Shown piece after piece: positions 1-10,661 of a stretch of 64,000 bases of DNA. The notes beneath the pieces are model-generated. The model had not been told where the DNA came from. It did not search any database and saw nothing but the letters and a program-made list of their open reading frames with translations. Each line of letters opens with the position of its first letter. Within the stretch, counting starts at the first letter, position 1. The position numbers and the translations under genes were made by a program. The stretch comes from an uncultured Polaribacter sp. (GTDB lineage Bacteria > Bacteroidota > Bacteroidia > Flavobacteriales > Flavobacteriaceae). The DNA is taken from positions 310,001 through 374,000 of the forward strand of contig NZ_CANMFI010000001.1 of NCBI RefSeq assembly GCF_947497125.1, in the 5' to 3' direction.

Positions 1-2
1 GG

Positions 3-311
3 GCAATTATTGTTCACAAAATTCCGATTGCAATTGTATTATCAACTTTTTTGATACACACCAATTATTCTAAAAAAACAATAGTTACTTTTTTATTCTT
101 TTTTGCAGTTATGAGTCCTTTAGGAGTCTTGATAGGAGATAAAATTGAGTTTTTTAACAATTACAACAAAGAAATTACAGCTTTAATTATTGGTGTTTTC
201 TTACACATTTCTACCATTATTCTTTTTGAAAGCTCTGAAAATCATACATTTAATTTGCAAAAATTTACAGCAATATTAATAGGTATTTTATTAACCTTCT
301 TTACATTGTAA
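3..311 (+). CDS. ZIP-family metal transporter, C-terminal part (5' end outside the window)
   Basis: Frame stays open to the window start and reads AIIVHKIPIAIVLSTFLIHTNYSKK...; HKIPIA-type motif and hydrophobic helices resemble ZIP C-termini. Confidence 0.7.
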   Translation, partial: AIIVHKIPIAIVLSTFLIHTNYSKKTIVTFLFFFAVMSPLGVLIGDKIEFFNNYNKEITALIIGVFLHISTIILFESSENHTFNLQKFTAILIGILLTFFTL

Positions 312-321
312 AATAACAGAT

Positions 322-2505
322 TTAATTTGCTACTTCGTTGATAAATTTAATTCTCATTAAACGTAGTTCTTCCTCATCATAATCACCATCAAACTCATCT
401 AAAGCCACTTGTATTTTATCAGTGTCAGCTTCCATAAAGTAATCAAATATTTCTTCTTGTTGATCTTCATCTAATAAATCATCTAAAGAATAATCGATAT
501 TTAGTTTAGTACCAGAAAAGATTATCATCTCCATTTCTTTAATAAGCGCACTCATTTCTAGTCCTTTAGATTTTGCAATATCTATTAGAGGTAGTTTTTT
601 ATCTGTATTTTGTATGATAAATAATTTAAGTCCAGAATTGTTACCTGTACTTTTTACAATTAAATCATCAGGTCTTAAAATATCATTTTCTTCAACATAT
701 TTTTCGATAATCTTTATAAACTCTTTACCAAATTTTCTAGCCTTACCCTCTCCTACGCCATGAACAGTAGAAAGTTCTGCTAAAGAAATTGGGTATTTTA
801 AAGCCATATCATCTAAAGATGGATCTTGAAAAACAGCAAAAGGTGGCACACCTTGTTTGGTTGCAACACTTTTTCTTAAATCCTTTAGTAGTTTTATTAA
901 TTTTTGATCTGTTACGCCTGCAGCAGACTTTGTATTTGTGATAATGGCACTATCATCATCTTCATTGTAAGTATGATCTTCTGTCATTAAAAAAGAATGC
1001 GGGTTGTCTATATATTGATTTCCCTTATCAGTCAGTTTAACAACACCATATTGTTCTATTTCTTTTTTAATTAAATTAACTACTAAAACTTGCCTAATTA
1101 AGGCCATCCAATACAAAGCAGATTTCTCTTTACCACTTCCAAAAAATGGCTGTAAATGAGTTCTATGTGAAGTTAAAAGGGCATTTTCTTTACCAATGAT
1201 AGTATTAACAACTTCTTTCGCTTTGTACTTTTGAAGTGTCTTTTTTATAACTTTTAGTAGTAGTTGAACATCTTCTTTAGCTTCATGCTTTTTCTTTGGA
1301 TTTTTTGTATTGTCATCCATATCAGCACCATCACCATTTACTTCATCAAACTCTTCGCCAAAATAATGTAATAAATACTTTCGCCTATTCATAGAAGTTT
1401 CTGCATAACCAACAACTTCCTGTAATAATGCATGACCAATTTCTTGTTCTGCAATAGGCTTACTAGCCATAAATTTTTCTAGTTTTTCGATATCTTTGTA
1501 AGCATAAAAAGCCAAACAATACCCTTCTCCATCATCTCTACCTGCTCTTCCGGTTTCTTGATAATAGCTTTCTAAACTTTTAGGAATGTCGTGATGAATT
1601 ACAAACCGAACATCTGGTTTGTCAATTCCCATACCAAAAGCAATAGTAGCAACCACTACATCACAATCTTCCATTAAAAACATATCTTGATGCTTTGCTC
1701 TTGTTTTTGCATCTAAACCAGCGTGGTAAGGAAGTGCTTTAATGCCATTAACTTGAAGTATTTGAGCAACTTCTTCAACTTTTTTACGACTTAAACAATA
1801 AATAATGCCCGATTTTCCCATTCGTTGTTTTACAAAACGGATGATATCTTTGCCTACATCTTTTGTTTTTGGCCTAACTTCATAAAATAAATTTGGTCTG
1901 TTAAAAGAAGCTTTAAACCTATTTGCATCTGTAATGCCAAGTGTTTTTAAAATATCTTCTTGTACTTTTTCTGTAGCAGTAGCTGTTAAACAGATAACAG
2001 GTACATTGTCTATGGCTTTAATTATGTGTTTTAAGTTTCTATATTCAGGTCTAAAATCATGCCCCCATTCAGAAATACAGTGGGCTTCATCAATGGCTAC
2101 AAAAGATATTTTTTGAGTTCTTAAAAAAGTTACATATTCTTCTTTAATTAAAGACTCTGGTGCTACATATAATAGTTTGGTAATACCATTGTTTATATCT
2201 TCTTTTACCTGATTAACTTCAGTTTTATTTAAAGATGAGTTTAATACATGAGCCACACCATTGTGCTCAGATATACCTCGAATTGCATCTACTTGATTTT
2301 TCATTAAAGCAATTAAAGGAGAAACTACAATAGCAGTTCCTTCAGACATTAACGCAGGTAGTTGGTAACAAAGCGATTTACCACCACCGGTAGGCATTAT
2401 TACAAAAGTATTGTTATTGTTTACAATGCTTTTTATTACCTGCTCTTGTAATCCTTTAAACTTATTAAAACCAAAGAATTTTTTAAGAGAATCATATAAC
2501 TCCAT
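322..2505 (-). CDS. recQ: ATP-dependent DNA helicase RecQ
   Basis: 727 aa; MPTGGGKSLCYQLPA Walker A, DEAHCISEWGHDFRPEY, QETGRAGRDG-like motif, C-terminal HRDC-like region. Confidence 0.97.
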   Translation of the reverse strand: MELYDSLKKFFGFNKFKGLQEQVIKSIVNNNNTFVIMPTGGGKSLCYQLPALMSEGTAIVVSPLIALMKNQVDAIRGISEHNGVAHVLNSSLNKTEVNQVKEDINNGITKLLYVAPESLIKEEYVTFLRTQKISFVAIDEAHCISEWGHDFRPEYRNLKHIIKAIDNVPVICLTATATEKVQEDILKTLGITDANRFKASFNRPNLFYEVRPKTKDVGKDIIRFVKQRMGKSGIIYCLSRKKVEEVAQILQVNGIKALPYHAGLDAKTRAKHQDMFLMEDCDVVVATIAFGMGIDKPDVRFVIHHDIPKSLESYYQETGRAGRDDGEGYCLAFYAYKDIEKLEKFMASKPIAEQEIGHALLQEVVGYAETSMNRRKYLLHYFGEEFDEVNGDGADMDDNTKNPKKKHEAKEDVQLLLKVIKKTLQKYKAKEVVNTIIGKENALLTSHRTHLQPFFGSGKEKSALYWMALIRQVLVVNLIKKEIEQYGVVKLTDKGNQYIDNPHSFLMTEDHTYNEDDDSAIITNTKSAAGVTDQKLIKLLKDLRKSVATKQGVPPFAVFQDPSLDDMALKYPISLAELSTVHGVGEGKARKFGKEFIKIIEKYVEENDILRPDDLIVKSTGNNSGLKLFIIQNTDKKLPLIDIAKSKGLEMSALIKEMEMIIFSGTKLNIDYSLDDLLDEDQQEEIFDYFMEADTDKIQVALDEFDGDYDEEELRLMRIKFINEVAN

Positions 2506-2640
2506 CTTCTAGAAATATTTATTTAACATCAATCAACTTACAAACCAATGAATAAGTTTGTTCAAACTATTATTTGTAGTAAATTTGCTTGTTTACTATA
2601 CCAAGGTATAACTTTTTTTATTCTGATAAAAACAAAACGA

Positions 2641-3609
2641 TTGAAAGATATAAACACCATTATTAAAACAGCAAAAGAAACAATATTAATTGAAAGCAAT
2701 GCCATTGCTAATTTAGCCAATTTAATTGATGACAATTTTGACAAAGCCGTAAGATTTATTTTAAATGCTAACGGAAGAGTTATTGTTACTGGTATTGGTA
2801 AAAGTGCAAATATAGCTACCAAAATCGTTGCTACTTTAAATTCTACAGGCACACCAGCAATTTTTATGCATGCTGCAGATGCCATACATGGAGATTTAGG
2901 AAACGTTCAGGATGAAGATGTGGTAATATGTATTTCTAAGAGTGGTAATACACCCGAAATTAAAGTTTTAGTGCCATTAATTAAAAATTATGGCAATAAA
3001 ATTGTGGCAATTACAGGTAATATTTCTTCTTATTTAGGCGAAAATGCAGACTTTACTCTTAATGCTTTTGTAGAAAAAGAAGCTTGCCCTAATAATTTAG
3101 CACCTACTACAAGTACAACGGCACAGTTGGTGTTAGGTGATGCTTTAGCGGTTTGTCTACAAGAATTAAGAGGCTTTACAAGTAAAGATTTTGCAAAATA
3201 TCATCCAGGAGGTGCTTTGGGGAAACGTTTGTATTTAAGAGTATCAGATTTATTAAAAGATAATCAAGTACCAAGAGTAAATAAAGAAGATAGTATTGCA
3301 ACTGTTATTTTAGAAATTTCAGCAAAAAGATTGGGCGTAACTGCGGTTGTTGAAAATGATATTGTTGTAGGTATTATTACAGATGGTGATATAAGAAGAA
3401 TGCTATCTAAAACAACAGATATTACAACTTTAGTTGCAAAAGATATTATGGGCGCTAACCCAAAAACCATAAAAGAAGATGCAATGGCTATTGATGCTCT
3501 AAATACTATGGAAAACAATAGCATTACGCAGATATTAGTAACAAACGATTCGGATAAATACTTAGGTGTTGTTCATTTACACGACTTAATTAAAGAAGGT
3601 ATTTTTTAA
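2641..3609 (+). CDS. kdsD: KpsF/GutQ-family arabinose-5-phosphate isomerase (SIS plus two CBS domains)
   Basis: SIS motif GRVIVTGIGKSANIATKIVATLNSTGTPAIFMHAADAIHGDLG, C-terminal CBS repeats; the ORF opens at 2548 but homology appears to start at the in-frame TTG at 2641. Confidence 0.92.
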   Translation: MKDINTIIKTAKETILIESNAIANLANLIDDNFDKAVRFILNANGRVIVTGIGKSANIATKIVATLNSTGTPAIFMHAADAIHGDLGNVQDEDVVICISKSGNTPEIKVLVPLIKNYGNKIVAITGNISSYLGENADFTLNAFVEKEACPNNLAPTTSTTAQLVLGDALAVCLQELRGFTSKDFAKYHPGGALGKRLYLRVSDLLKDNQVPRVNKEDSIATVILEISAKRLGVTAVVENDIVVGIITDGDIRRMLSKTTDITTLVAKDIMGANPKTIKEDAMAIDALNTMENNSITQILVTNDSDKYLGVVHLHDLIKEGIF

Positions 3610-4421
3610 TGAAAGAGAAACAAAAAGAAATGTCTTTTTTAGGGCATCTAGAAGAGTTAAGATGGCATCTTGTTAGAAGCGCATCTGCTATTTTAATCAT
3701 AGGTATTTTAATCTTTATTTTTCAGAAAGAAGTCTATGAAAATTTTTTATTGGCACATAGAAAACCAGATTTTATTACCTATCAATTATTTTGTGATTTT
3801 TTTAGTTTTCTTGGCTTAGATAGTAGTTTCTGCAACGTTACATTTAAAGATAACTTAATAAGTTTAAAGCCTACTCAACAATTAATGAATGCAATTTGGT
3901 CCTCATTAATATTGGGCATCATACTTTCGTTTCCTTATTTGTTATGGGAAATTTGGCGTTTTATTGCACCAGGATTAACTAAAAATGAAGTAAATAAGTC
4001 TAAAGGATTTATTTTTGTAGCGTCTTTTTTATTTTTCTGCGGAATCGCTTTTAGCTTTTATGTAATTGCTCCGATCTCTATTCATTTCTTATACAACTAT
4101 CAAATAACAGATCTTATACAGAATAATTTTACAATGGACTCTCATATTGGTTTGGTAACAAATATGTTACTAGGAGTTTCTATTTTATTTGAATTGCCTG
4201 TTTTAATATTTTTCTTAACTAAAATAGGATTGGTTACCCCTACTTTTTTAAAAAAATATAGAAAGCATGCCTTGGTTGTAGTACTTATTTTAGCGGCTAT
4301 TATTACTCCGCCAGATATTGCTAGCCAAGTTATTGTAGCAATACCTATTTTAATATTATATGAAATAAGTATAAAAGTTTCTAAAATTGTCATCAAAAAA
4401 CAAAAAAATAATGCATCCTAA
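3609..4421 (+). CDS. tatC: Sec-independent protein translocase TatC
   Basis: MSFLGHLEELRWHLVRS N-terminus, polytopic, FELPVLIFFLTKIGLVTP motif. Confidence 0.96.
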   Translation: MKEKQKEMSFLGHLEELRWHLVRSASAILIIGILIFIFQKEVYENFLLAHRKPDFITYQLFCDFFSFLGLDSSFCNVTFKDNLISLKPTQQLMNAIWSSLILGIILSFPYLLWEIWRFIAPGLTKNEVNKSKGFIFVASFLFFCGIAFSFYVIAPISIHFLYNYQITDLIQNNFTMDSHIGLVTNMLLGVSILFELPVLIFFLTKIGLVTPTFLKKYRKHALVVVLILAAIITPPDIASQVIVAIPILILYEISIKVSKIVIKKQKNNAS

Positions 4422-4758
4422 AGTACAAGAGTTTAACGATTATCGTCAAAAAATGAATGATAAAATTTTATCATCAGACAATAAAGTATTAAAAAGAATA
4501 TTTAATTTAGATACCAACACTTTTAAAGAGGCTCATTTACCAGTAAAAACTAAAGAGCTTTTAGGATTGGTAGCTTCTGCTGTGTTAAGGTGTGATGATT
4601 GTGTGCAATATCATTTAGAGGCTGCAATGAAGAACGGAGTTACTAAAGAAGAAATGATGGAAACAATGTCTATAGCCACTTTGGTTGGTGGTACAATTGT
4701 AATTCCGCATTTAAGAAGAGCCGTTGAATATTGGGAAGCATTAGAAAGTGAAATCTAA
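4411..4758 (+). CDS. carboxymuconolactone decarboxylase / AhpD-like family protein
   Basis: KTKELLGLVASAVLRCDDCVQYHLEAA CxxC-H motif; likely start is the ATG at 4411, overlapping the end of tatC. Confidence 0.88.
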   Translation: MHPKVQEFNDYRQKMNDKILSSDNKVLKRIFNLDTNTFKEAHLPVKTKELLGLVASAVLRCDDCVQYHLEAAMKNGVTKEEMMETMSIATLVGGTIVIPHLRRAVEYWEALESEI

Positions 4759-4821
4759 ATTTTTATAACCTTATTCAAGTACTTTTACAATGAATATTAA
4801 TTTACACATTTTTTACTAATT

Positions 4822-5559
4822 ATGATTTTAAGAGCAGATAATATTCAAAAAATTTACGGAAGTAGAAAAGTAGTTCAAGGAATTTCTTTAGAAGTTAAGC
4901 AGGGTGAAATTGTAGGACTTTTAGGACCAAACGGAGCAGGAAAAACAACTTCTTTTTACATGATTGTTGGAATGGTTAAACCCAATGGTGGCTCTATATT
5001 TTTAAATGATAAAGAAATTACAAATGATGCAATGTATAAGCGTGCCGAAAAAGGCATTGGTTATTTAGCACAAGAGGCCTCTATTTTTAGAAAGTTGTCT
5101 GTAGAAGAAAATATTATGTCTGTATTACAATTTACAGACTTATCTAAAAAAGAGCAAAAAATAAAGTTAGAGTCTTTAATTGAAGAGTTTAATATTGGTC
5201 ATGTTCGTAAAAACAGAGGAGATTTATTGTCTGGTGGCGAAAGACGAAGAACAGAAATTGCACGTTGTTTAGCATCTGACCCAAACTTTATATTATTAGA
5301 TGAGCCTTTTGCTGGTGTAGATCCTATTGCGGTTGAAGATATACAGAGTATTGTAGCTCAATTAAAAAATAAAAACATTGGTATATTAATTACCGATCAT
5401 GATGTACAGGCAACTTTAGCCATTACAGATAAAACTTATTTAATGTACAATGGTAGTATTTTAAAAGAAGGAACTCCCGAAGAATTGGCTGCAGATGAAA
5501 TGGTAAGAAAAGTATATTTAGGAAAGGACTTTGAATTAAAAAGAAAAAAAGTATTTTAA
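4822..5559 (+). CDS. lptB: LPS export ABC transporter ATP-binding protein LptB
   Basis: GPNGAGKTTSFYMIVGMVKP, LSGGERRRTEIARCLA, LLDEPFAGVDPIAVEDIQ typical of LptB. Confidence 0.95.
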   Translation: MILRADNIQKIYGSRKVVQGISLEVKQGEIVGLLGPNGAGKTTSFYMIVGMVKPNGGSIFLNDKEITNDAMYKRAEKGIGYLAQEASIFRKLSVEENIMSVLQFTDLSKKEQKIKLESLIEEFNIGHVRKNRGDLLSGGERRRTEIARCLASDPNFILLDEPFAGVDPIAVEDIQSIVAQLKNKNIGILITDHDVQATLAITDKTYLMYNGSILKEGTPEELAADEMVRKVYLGKDFELKRKKVF

Positions 5560-5569
5560 AACTCTTCTT

Positions 5570-6040
5570 TTAAGAAATTAACTGATTAAAATAATCGAAT
5601 ATTTCTCCTTTAGAAATTGCGCCACCTTTTTCAATTAAATCAAATAACTCACTATTTCTTTTATTGTTATTGTAAGGTTTACTGCCTTTGTAAATAGAAA
5701 CTGAATTGTCTAATGGGTTTTGCATCAACCACTCAAAACCCTTTTGTTCAAGTAAATTAATGTCCCAACTTATTTCTATTGCAATTCTGTGAATTTCATT
5801 TTCTTCACACTTAAATAAATTTAAAGTAGTCTTCGAAAAGTGTTCTATATAATTTGTCTTATTTAGTACATCATCCCAAACCATATCAGAAAAAACATCT
5901 AATTGCTTTTCAGCCAACGGCATATTTTCTGCTTTAATAGTGTTCCATTCTTTTATATCAATACTTTGCGTGGCTAAAAAACTAGCAAAATCTTTGTGCA
6001 AACTCTCAAATTGTTCTTTAGATAGTTGTCTGTATTTCAT
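5570..6040 (-). CDS. conserved flavobacterial protein of unknown function (possibly DUF6495 family)
   Basis: ~157 aa ORF with plausible coding composition (MKYRQLSKEQFESLHKDFASFLATQSIDIKEW); family name from memory only. Confidence 0.7.
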   Translation of the reverse strand: MKYRQLSKEQFESLHKDFASFLATQSIDIKEWNTIKAENMPLAEKQLDVFSDMVWDDVLNKTNYIEHFSKTTLNLFKCEENEIHRIAIEISWDINLLEQKGFEWLMQNPLDNSVSIYKGSKPYNNNKRNSELFDLIEKGGAISKGEIFDYFNQLIS

Positions 6041-6058
6041 ATGGTACATTGTAAAAAA

Positions 6059-6082
6059 AACCGCTCAAAAAATTGAGCGGTT
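6059..6082 (-). terminator. rho-independent terminator
   Basis: aaccgctcaa-aaaa-ttgagcggtt hairpin with U-tract on the minus strand, just after the TonB receptor stop. Confidence 0.8.
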
Positions 6083-6106
6083 CAAATATCTTATTTTTAA
6101 AATGAT

Positions 6107-9100
6107 TTAGAAAATATAACGTAAACCAATTTGAGCTTGCCAACGAGATCTTAAATCAGAAACAGGTGTAAATGTTTCTTGTAAGTCTGTGTTAAAAGTA
6201 TAAGTTGGTGTATTTGTTGCATCAACAGTTACAGATAAAGGCTGTAAATCTCTTGGTTCTTTTACAACTCCCCAATCAGAATTTAATAAGTTTCCAATGT
6301 TTAATACATCTAAACTAATCTGAATGGTATGTTCTTTACTTTCTGAAACTTTAATTTGAATATCTTGAAGTGCTTTAAAATCCCAACGAGATCTCCAAGG
6401 AGATAAAGCTCCGTAACGTTCTACATACTGCCCTCTTCTTCCACTTAAATAATCATCTTGGTTGATGTAAGCTTCAAAAGCAGCTGCTTGTCCTGCTCCT
6501 GTAAACTGCATCTGATTTAATTCTGATGCTGTTGGTACATATAACAAGTCATTATTCTGAAAAGAAGAATCTCCATTTATATTTCCTGCATAGGTATAAT
6601 TAAATCTTCCACCTCTAGCATACTCAAAGAATGTAGAAAATGTTGTTGGAGAGTTTTCACCGAAAAAATTAAACTTCTTAGAAGCTACACCAATAAACCT
6701 ATGGGTATCTCCATATTTAGAATATGACAACACATCTTGGTTTGCATTTCCTAAATTTGGATTAAAATCGAATGCATCTCCTGTTATTTCTGCTTCAATT
6801 GAATTTACATCTTTCGCATTTAAATAATTGTATGCAACACTTGTATACAAACCATTATCAAATGATTTTTGTAGTTTTAAAGAAGCATTCCAAACTCTAC
6901 CTTTATCAGAATTTGTAAATACATAAGCATTGTTTTCTTTGTCACTAGCTATATAAACAGGTCTATTATCACCAGGAGCATTCAACGTTCCAGAAGGATT
7001 TCTTAATCCCCAGTTTTGTACATGTGCTCCGTTAATATCTTTTGTGTAAGAAATGTCTGTAGTAGCAATTATGCCGTTTTCGAAACGGTGATCTACCCCA
7101 ATATTTGTTCTCCAAACTTGTGGCCATTTAAATTCAGGATCTACAATTTGATAGAAAAAACTATCTAAGCCTTGTACTTGGTTACCCAACCAAACAAAAG
7201 GAAAACGACCAGTAAATATACCGCTTCCACCTCTAACTTGGGTTGTGCCGTCTCCATTTACATCCCAATTAAAACCAAACCTTGGCGAAAATAAGAAGCC
7301 ATTATCTGGTAATTGTCTAGAATCTAAAGTAGTTGTTTCATTTGTATTTGGGTTAAAATATTCTATACTTGGATCGAAAGTAAAAGGTTTTCTATCGATG
7401 TTTTCATCAATTTTATCTTGAGTGTCAAAGTATAAAGGCTTGTCTAAACGAATACCATAAGTTAATTTAAAATTGTCATTCACATTCCATTCATCTTGCA
7501 CATAAAATGACAACTGACCAACATTTGTTTCTGCTAAAGACCAACCATCACCAGTTGGTAAATTATTATTGGTATTGTAAAGAGATTCTGCATTTGCTAT
7601 TGCATCTGCTAAAAAACCATTATTTACAGCTGTTTCAAAATCTGCAATGCTTGCATAAGCCCCAAAAGCGCCTATATATCCTCTTGCATCTCCAAAACCA
7701 TAAGCACCTAAGTTAAAAGAATTATCAAACTGAAATTTCTCAAAAGAAACCCCTGCTGTAATTGTATGATTTTCTAATAAAAAGTTCGTGTTATTTGTAA
7801 ATTGAAATACTTTTTGATCTAATTTATTGTTAGTAGAAAATGGTTCGTGACCTGTTATAATATAATTAGTTCCGCTTCCATCTTGTATAGAAATTGCTGG
7901 TATTGGTGTTGATAATGGAGTTCTAAAATCATCAAAATGAGTATAACCAGCTTGAAATTTATTCGTAATTTTATCAGATAATGTTGAATTTAATTCTACC
8001 TGAAATGAATTTATATTGTTATTAATCTCATAACCAGAATTTTCGAATTGTAATGTTTGAAAATTTGGACCTCTAGTACCTAATGCTGTTGGATGCGCTG
8101 GGTTTTCTTTAGAAGCATTCAAGAAGTTATAAATTAAAGATAATCTATGGTCTTCATTTATGTTTAAATCTAATTTAAAAATACCTTTAGAAGATTTAGA
8201 CCCATAATTAAAACCTTGATATCTACCAGTTTCATAACCTAAGCCAGAAAGTGCATTTTTTACGGTAATTAAATCAGATTCTAAAACACTAGATTCATTA
8301 ATAGACAATGTTCCGTCATTATTATTAGGAATCCATCCCGCAGTTCCTAAATCAGTTCTATCATCTTTCTCATAATTTGCAAAGAAAAATAATTTGTTTT
8401 TAATAATCGGTCCACCAATGCTAAAACCAAATTGTTTTTGGCTTAAATCTGGCTTTACAACATCTTGTCCTTTAATTTTACCACCTGTTAAATTTTCGTT
8501 TCTAAAAAAACCATAAACAGTTCCTTTAAATTCGTTGGTACCACTCTTTGTAACAGCATTTACAGAAGCACCAGTAAACCCAGATTGAGTAACATCATAA
8601 GGTGCTATAGAAACAGAAATTTGTTCAATTGCATCTAAAGATATTGGTTGCGCCCCTGTTTGACCTCCAGGAGTTGGAGAATCTAACCCAAAAGGGTTGT
8701 TAAAGATAGCTCCGTCTAAAGAGAAGTTATTAAACTGATCATTTCTACCACCAAAAGAATTTCCACTTGCAGAAGGTTCTAATCTTGTAAAATCTGATGC
8801 CGATCTAGAAATTGTTGGCAATGTTTTTAGTTGTTCTACAGAAACACTCGTTTGTGCGCCAGTTCTATCACTATTAAACGTTGAGTTTTTAGAAGATGAA
8901 ATTACTATTTCATCTAAAGATTCTCCTTCTTCAAACAATTTACCATTTACGTTAAAAGTTTTACCTAATGACAAATAAATATCATTTACCTCTTGAGATT
9001 TGAATCCCAAGTAACTAAATGTAACTTTGTAAGGACCACCAACTCTTAGGTTTAAAACGGTAAATCTTCCGTTTTCTTGAGCTGTTGTACCTGTTAAAGT

Positions 9101-9259
9101 ACCTGTCGGAGTGTGTAGTACAGAAATAGTTGCACCAAATAACGGTTCTCCTGCAACGTCTGTTACAATCCCTTTAATTTTTGATGTAGTAACCTGTGCA
9201 TTTACAGCGCTAAAAATCAAAAAAAGAAATGATAATGATAAAAGTAATTTTTTGTTCAT
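6107..9259 (-). CDS. TonB-dependent receptor with N-terminal carboxypeptidase-like regulatory domain (Oar-like)
   Basis: 1050 aa; signal peptide, KGIVTDVAGEPLFGATISV, plug motif, C-terminal beta-barrel ending in aromatic residue (IGLRYIF). Confidence 0.92.
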   Translation of the reverse strand: MNKKLLLSLSFLFLIFSAVNAQVTTSKIKGIVTDVAGEPLFGATISVLHTPTGTLTGTTAQENGRFTVLNLRVGGPYKVTFSYLGFKSQEVNDIYLSLGKTFNVNGKLFEEGESLDEIVISSSKNSTFNSDRTGAQTSVSVEQLKTLPTISRSASDFTRLEPSASGNSFGGRNDQFNNFSLDGAIFNNPFGLDSPTPGGQTGAQPISLDAIEQISVSIAPYDVTQSGFTGASVNAVTKSGTNEFKGTVYGFFRNENLTGGKIKGQDVVKPDLSQKQFGFSIGGPIIKNKLFFFANYEKDDRTDLGTAGWIPNNNDGTLSINESSVLESDLITVKNALSGLGYETGRYQGFNYGSKSSKGIFKLDLNINEDHRLSLIYNFLNASKENPAHPTALGTRGPNFQTLQFENSGYEINNNINSFQVELNSTLSDKITNKFQAGYTHFDDFRTPLSTPIPAISIQDGSGTNYIITGHEPFSTNNKLDQKVFQFTNNTNFLLENHTITAGVSFEKFQFDNSFNLGAYGFGDARGYIGAFGAYASIADFETAVNNGFLADAIANAESLYNTNNNLPTGDGWSLAETNVGQLSFYVQDEWNVNDNFKLTYGIRLDKPLYFDTQDKIDENIDRKPFTFDPSIEYFNPNTNETTTLDSRQLPDNGFLFSPRFGFNWDVNGDGTTQVRGGSGIFTGRFPFVWLGNQVQGLDSFFYQIVDPEFKWPQVWRTNIGVDHRFENGIIATTDISYTKDINGAHVQNWGLRNPSGTLNAPGDNRPVYIASDKENNAYVFTNSDKGRVWNASLKLQKSFDNGLYTSVAYNYLNAKDVNSIEAEITGDAFDFNPNLGNANQDVLSYSKYGDTHRFIGVASKKFNFFGENSPTTFSTFFEYARGGRFNYTYAGNINGDSSFQNNDLLYVPTASELNQMQFTGAGQAAAFEAYINQDDYLSGRRGQYVERYGALSPWRSRWDFKALQDIQIKVSESKEHTIQISLDVLNIGNLLNSDWGVVKEPRDLQPLSVTVDATNTPTYTFNTDLQETFTPVSDLRSRWQAQIGLRYIF

Positions 9260-9318
9260 CTTTTTTTAGTTTGAATTAACGTTAACAAAAATAAATCAAA
9301 ATAAAAGCAAAAAAAAAA

Positions 9319-9341
9319 CATCTACTATAATTAGTAGATGT
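9319..9341 (-). terminator. rho-independent terminator of the rpsF-rpsR-rplI operon
   Basis: acatctactataattagtagatgt hairpin flanked by A and T tracts. Confidence 0.8.
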
Positions 9342-9366
9342 TTTTTTAACAATTAGTTAACAACTA

Positions 9367-9813
9367 TTACTCTGCAATAACCTCAAAAGTAATATCTGCA
9401 ACTACAGCTCTGTGTAATCTTACAGATGCTTCGTATTTACCTAATCTTTTTACAGAACCACCAACAACTTTGATAAACTTTTTATCTAAGTTTGTTCCTG
9501 CTTTTGCAAGTGCTGCAGCTAAATCTATGTTGTTTACAGAGCCAAATAACTTGTCTCCAGAACCAACTTTAGATGCAATCTTAATTTCATATCCTTTAAT
9601 TGTTTCTGCTATTTTATTAGCTTCTTCAATTAATTTAGCTTCTTTAAAAGCACGTTGTTTTAAATTCTCTGCTAAAACTTTCTTTGCAGAAGAAGTAGCT
9701 AAAACTGCTTGTCCTGTAGGGATTAAAAAGTTTCTACCATAACCGTTTTTTACAGCTACAACATCATCTTTAAATCCTAAATTTTCTACGTCTTGTCTTA
9801 ATATCAATTCCAT
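9367..9813 (-). CDS. rplI: 50S ribosomal protein L9
   Basis: MELILRQDVENLGFKDDVVAVKNGYGRNFLIP. Confidence 0.98.
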   Translation of the reverse strand: MELILRQDVENLGFKDDVVAVKNGYGRNFLIPTGQAVLATSSAKKVLAENLKQRAFKEAKLIEEANKIAETIKGYEIKIASKVGSGDKLFGSVNNIDLAAALAKAGTNLDKKFIKVVGGSVKRLGKYEASVRLHRAVVADITFEVIAE

Positions 9814-9827
9814 GTCCTACGTCTTTA

Positions 9828-10124
9828 TTATTTTAACATATCTCCAACGTAAGGCATTAATGCCAAATGACGACATCTTTTAATTGCTTGCGCAACTTTA
9901 CGTTGATATTTTAATGAAGTTCCTGTTAAACGTCTTGGTAAAATTTTACCTTGTTCGTTTACTAAATACATTAAGAAGTCTGCATCTTTATAATCGATAT
10001 ACTTAATACCTTTCTTCTTAAATCTACAGTACTTTGATTCTTTTTTAGTATCAATATCTAATGGCGTTAAATATCTAACGTCAGCAGATTTACCACCTTT
10101 TGCTTGTTGTTCTATTGTAGCCAT
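9828..10124 (-). CDS. rpsR: 30S ribosomal protein S18
   Basis: [34 protein letters not shown]. Confidence 0.98.
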   Translation of the reverse strand: MATIEQQAKGGKSADVRYLTPLDIDTKKESKYCRFKKKGIKYIDYKDADFLMYLVNEQGKILPRRLTGTSLKYQRKVAQAIKRCRHLALMPYVGDMLK

Positions 10125-10127
10125 TTG

Positions 10128-10469
10128 TTATTTTTTTGAAGATTTAACACGTTCAGTTCTAACTTTTGCCCAAGCAGCAGCATGTTTGTCAAGTTTTACA
10201 GTTAAATAACGCATAACGCTATCATCTCTTCTAAACTCTAACTCGAATGCTGAGATTTCTTCTCCGGCAACTTTAAACTCTAATAAGTGATAAAAACCAC
10301 TTTTTTTCTTCTGAATTGGGTATGCTAATTTTTTTAAGCCCCAATCTTCTTTTGAGATCATTTCAGCTCCTTTAGAAACTAAATAATCTTCGAACTTTTG
10401 TACTGTCTCCTTTATCTGAGTATCAGATAAAACGGGATTCATAATGAAAACAGTTTCGTAATGATTCAT
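10128..10469 (-). CDS. rpsF: 30S ribosomal protein S6
   Basis: MNHYETVFIMNPVLSDTQIKETVQKFEDYL. Confidence 0.97.
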   Translation of the reverse strand: MNHYETVFIMNPVLSDTQIKETVQKFEDYLVSKGAEMISKEDWGLKKLAYPIQKKKSGFYHLLEFKVAGEEISAFELEFRRDDSVMRYLTVKLDKHAAAWAKVRTERVKSSKK

Positions 10470-10502
10470 AAATTAAATATTTATTGTTTATTTTTAAGGC
10501 TG

Positions 10503-10510
10503 CAAATATA
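10503..10510 (-). promoter_or_regulatory. Bacteroidetes-type -7 box (TATATTTG) for rpsF operon
   Basis: Matches the TAnnTTTG consensus, about 34 nt upstream of the rpsF start. Confidence 0.6.
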
Positions 10511-10613
10511 CTAACTTTTTCTTATTTAAAAGCATATAACATCAATAAAAATAAGCTATTGATTATTTTGCATTTGTAAGGCTCTTTTTTTTAGGTTTAT
10601 TTTGATAAAAAAA

Positions 10614-10642
10614 AAGAGGAACTTAATTTGTAAGTTCCTCTT
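10614..10642 (-). terminator. rho-independent terminator of the MacAB-like operon
   Basis: aagaggaactta-atttg-taagttcctctt hairpin with flanking A/T tracts. Confidence 0.8.
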
Positions 10643-10661
10643 TTAAATACTTTAATATCTA

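Noticed and set aside
1934-2116. Short ORFs antisense to larger genes (for example 1934..2116, 2562..2885, 9470..9742, 11884..12288, 16730..17011, 49390..49575)
   Set aside because: They lie inside well-supported genes on the opposite strand and have no recognisable domains; expected by chance in the ORF track
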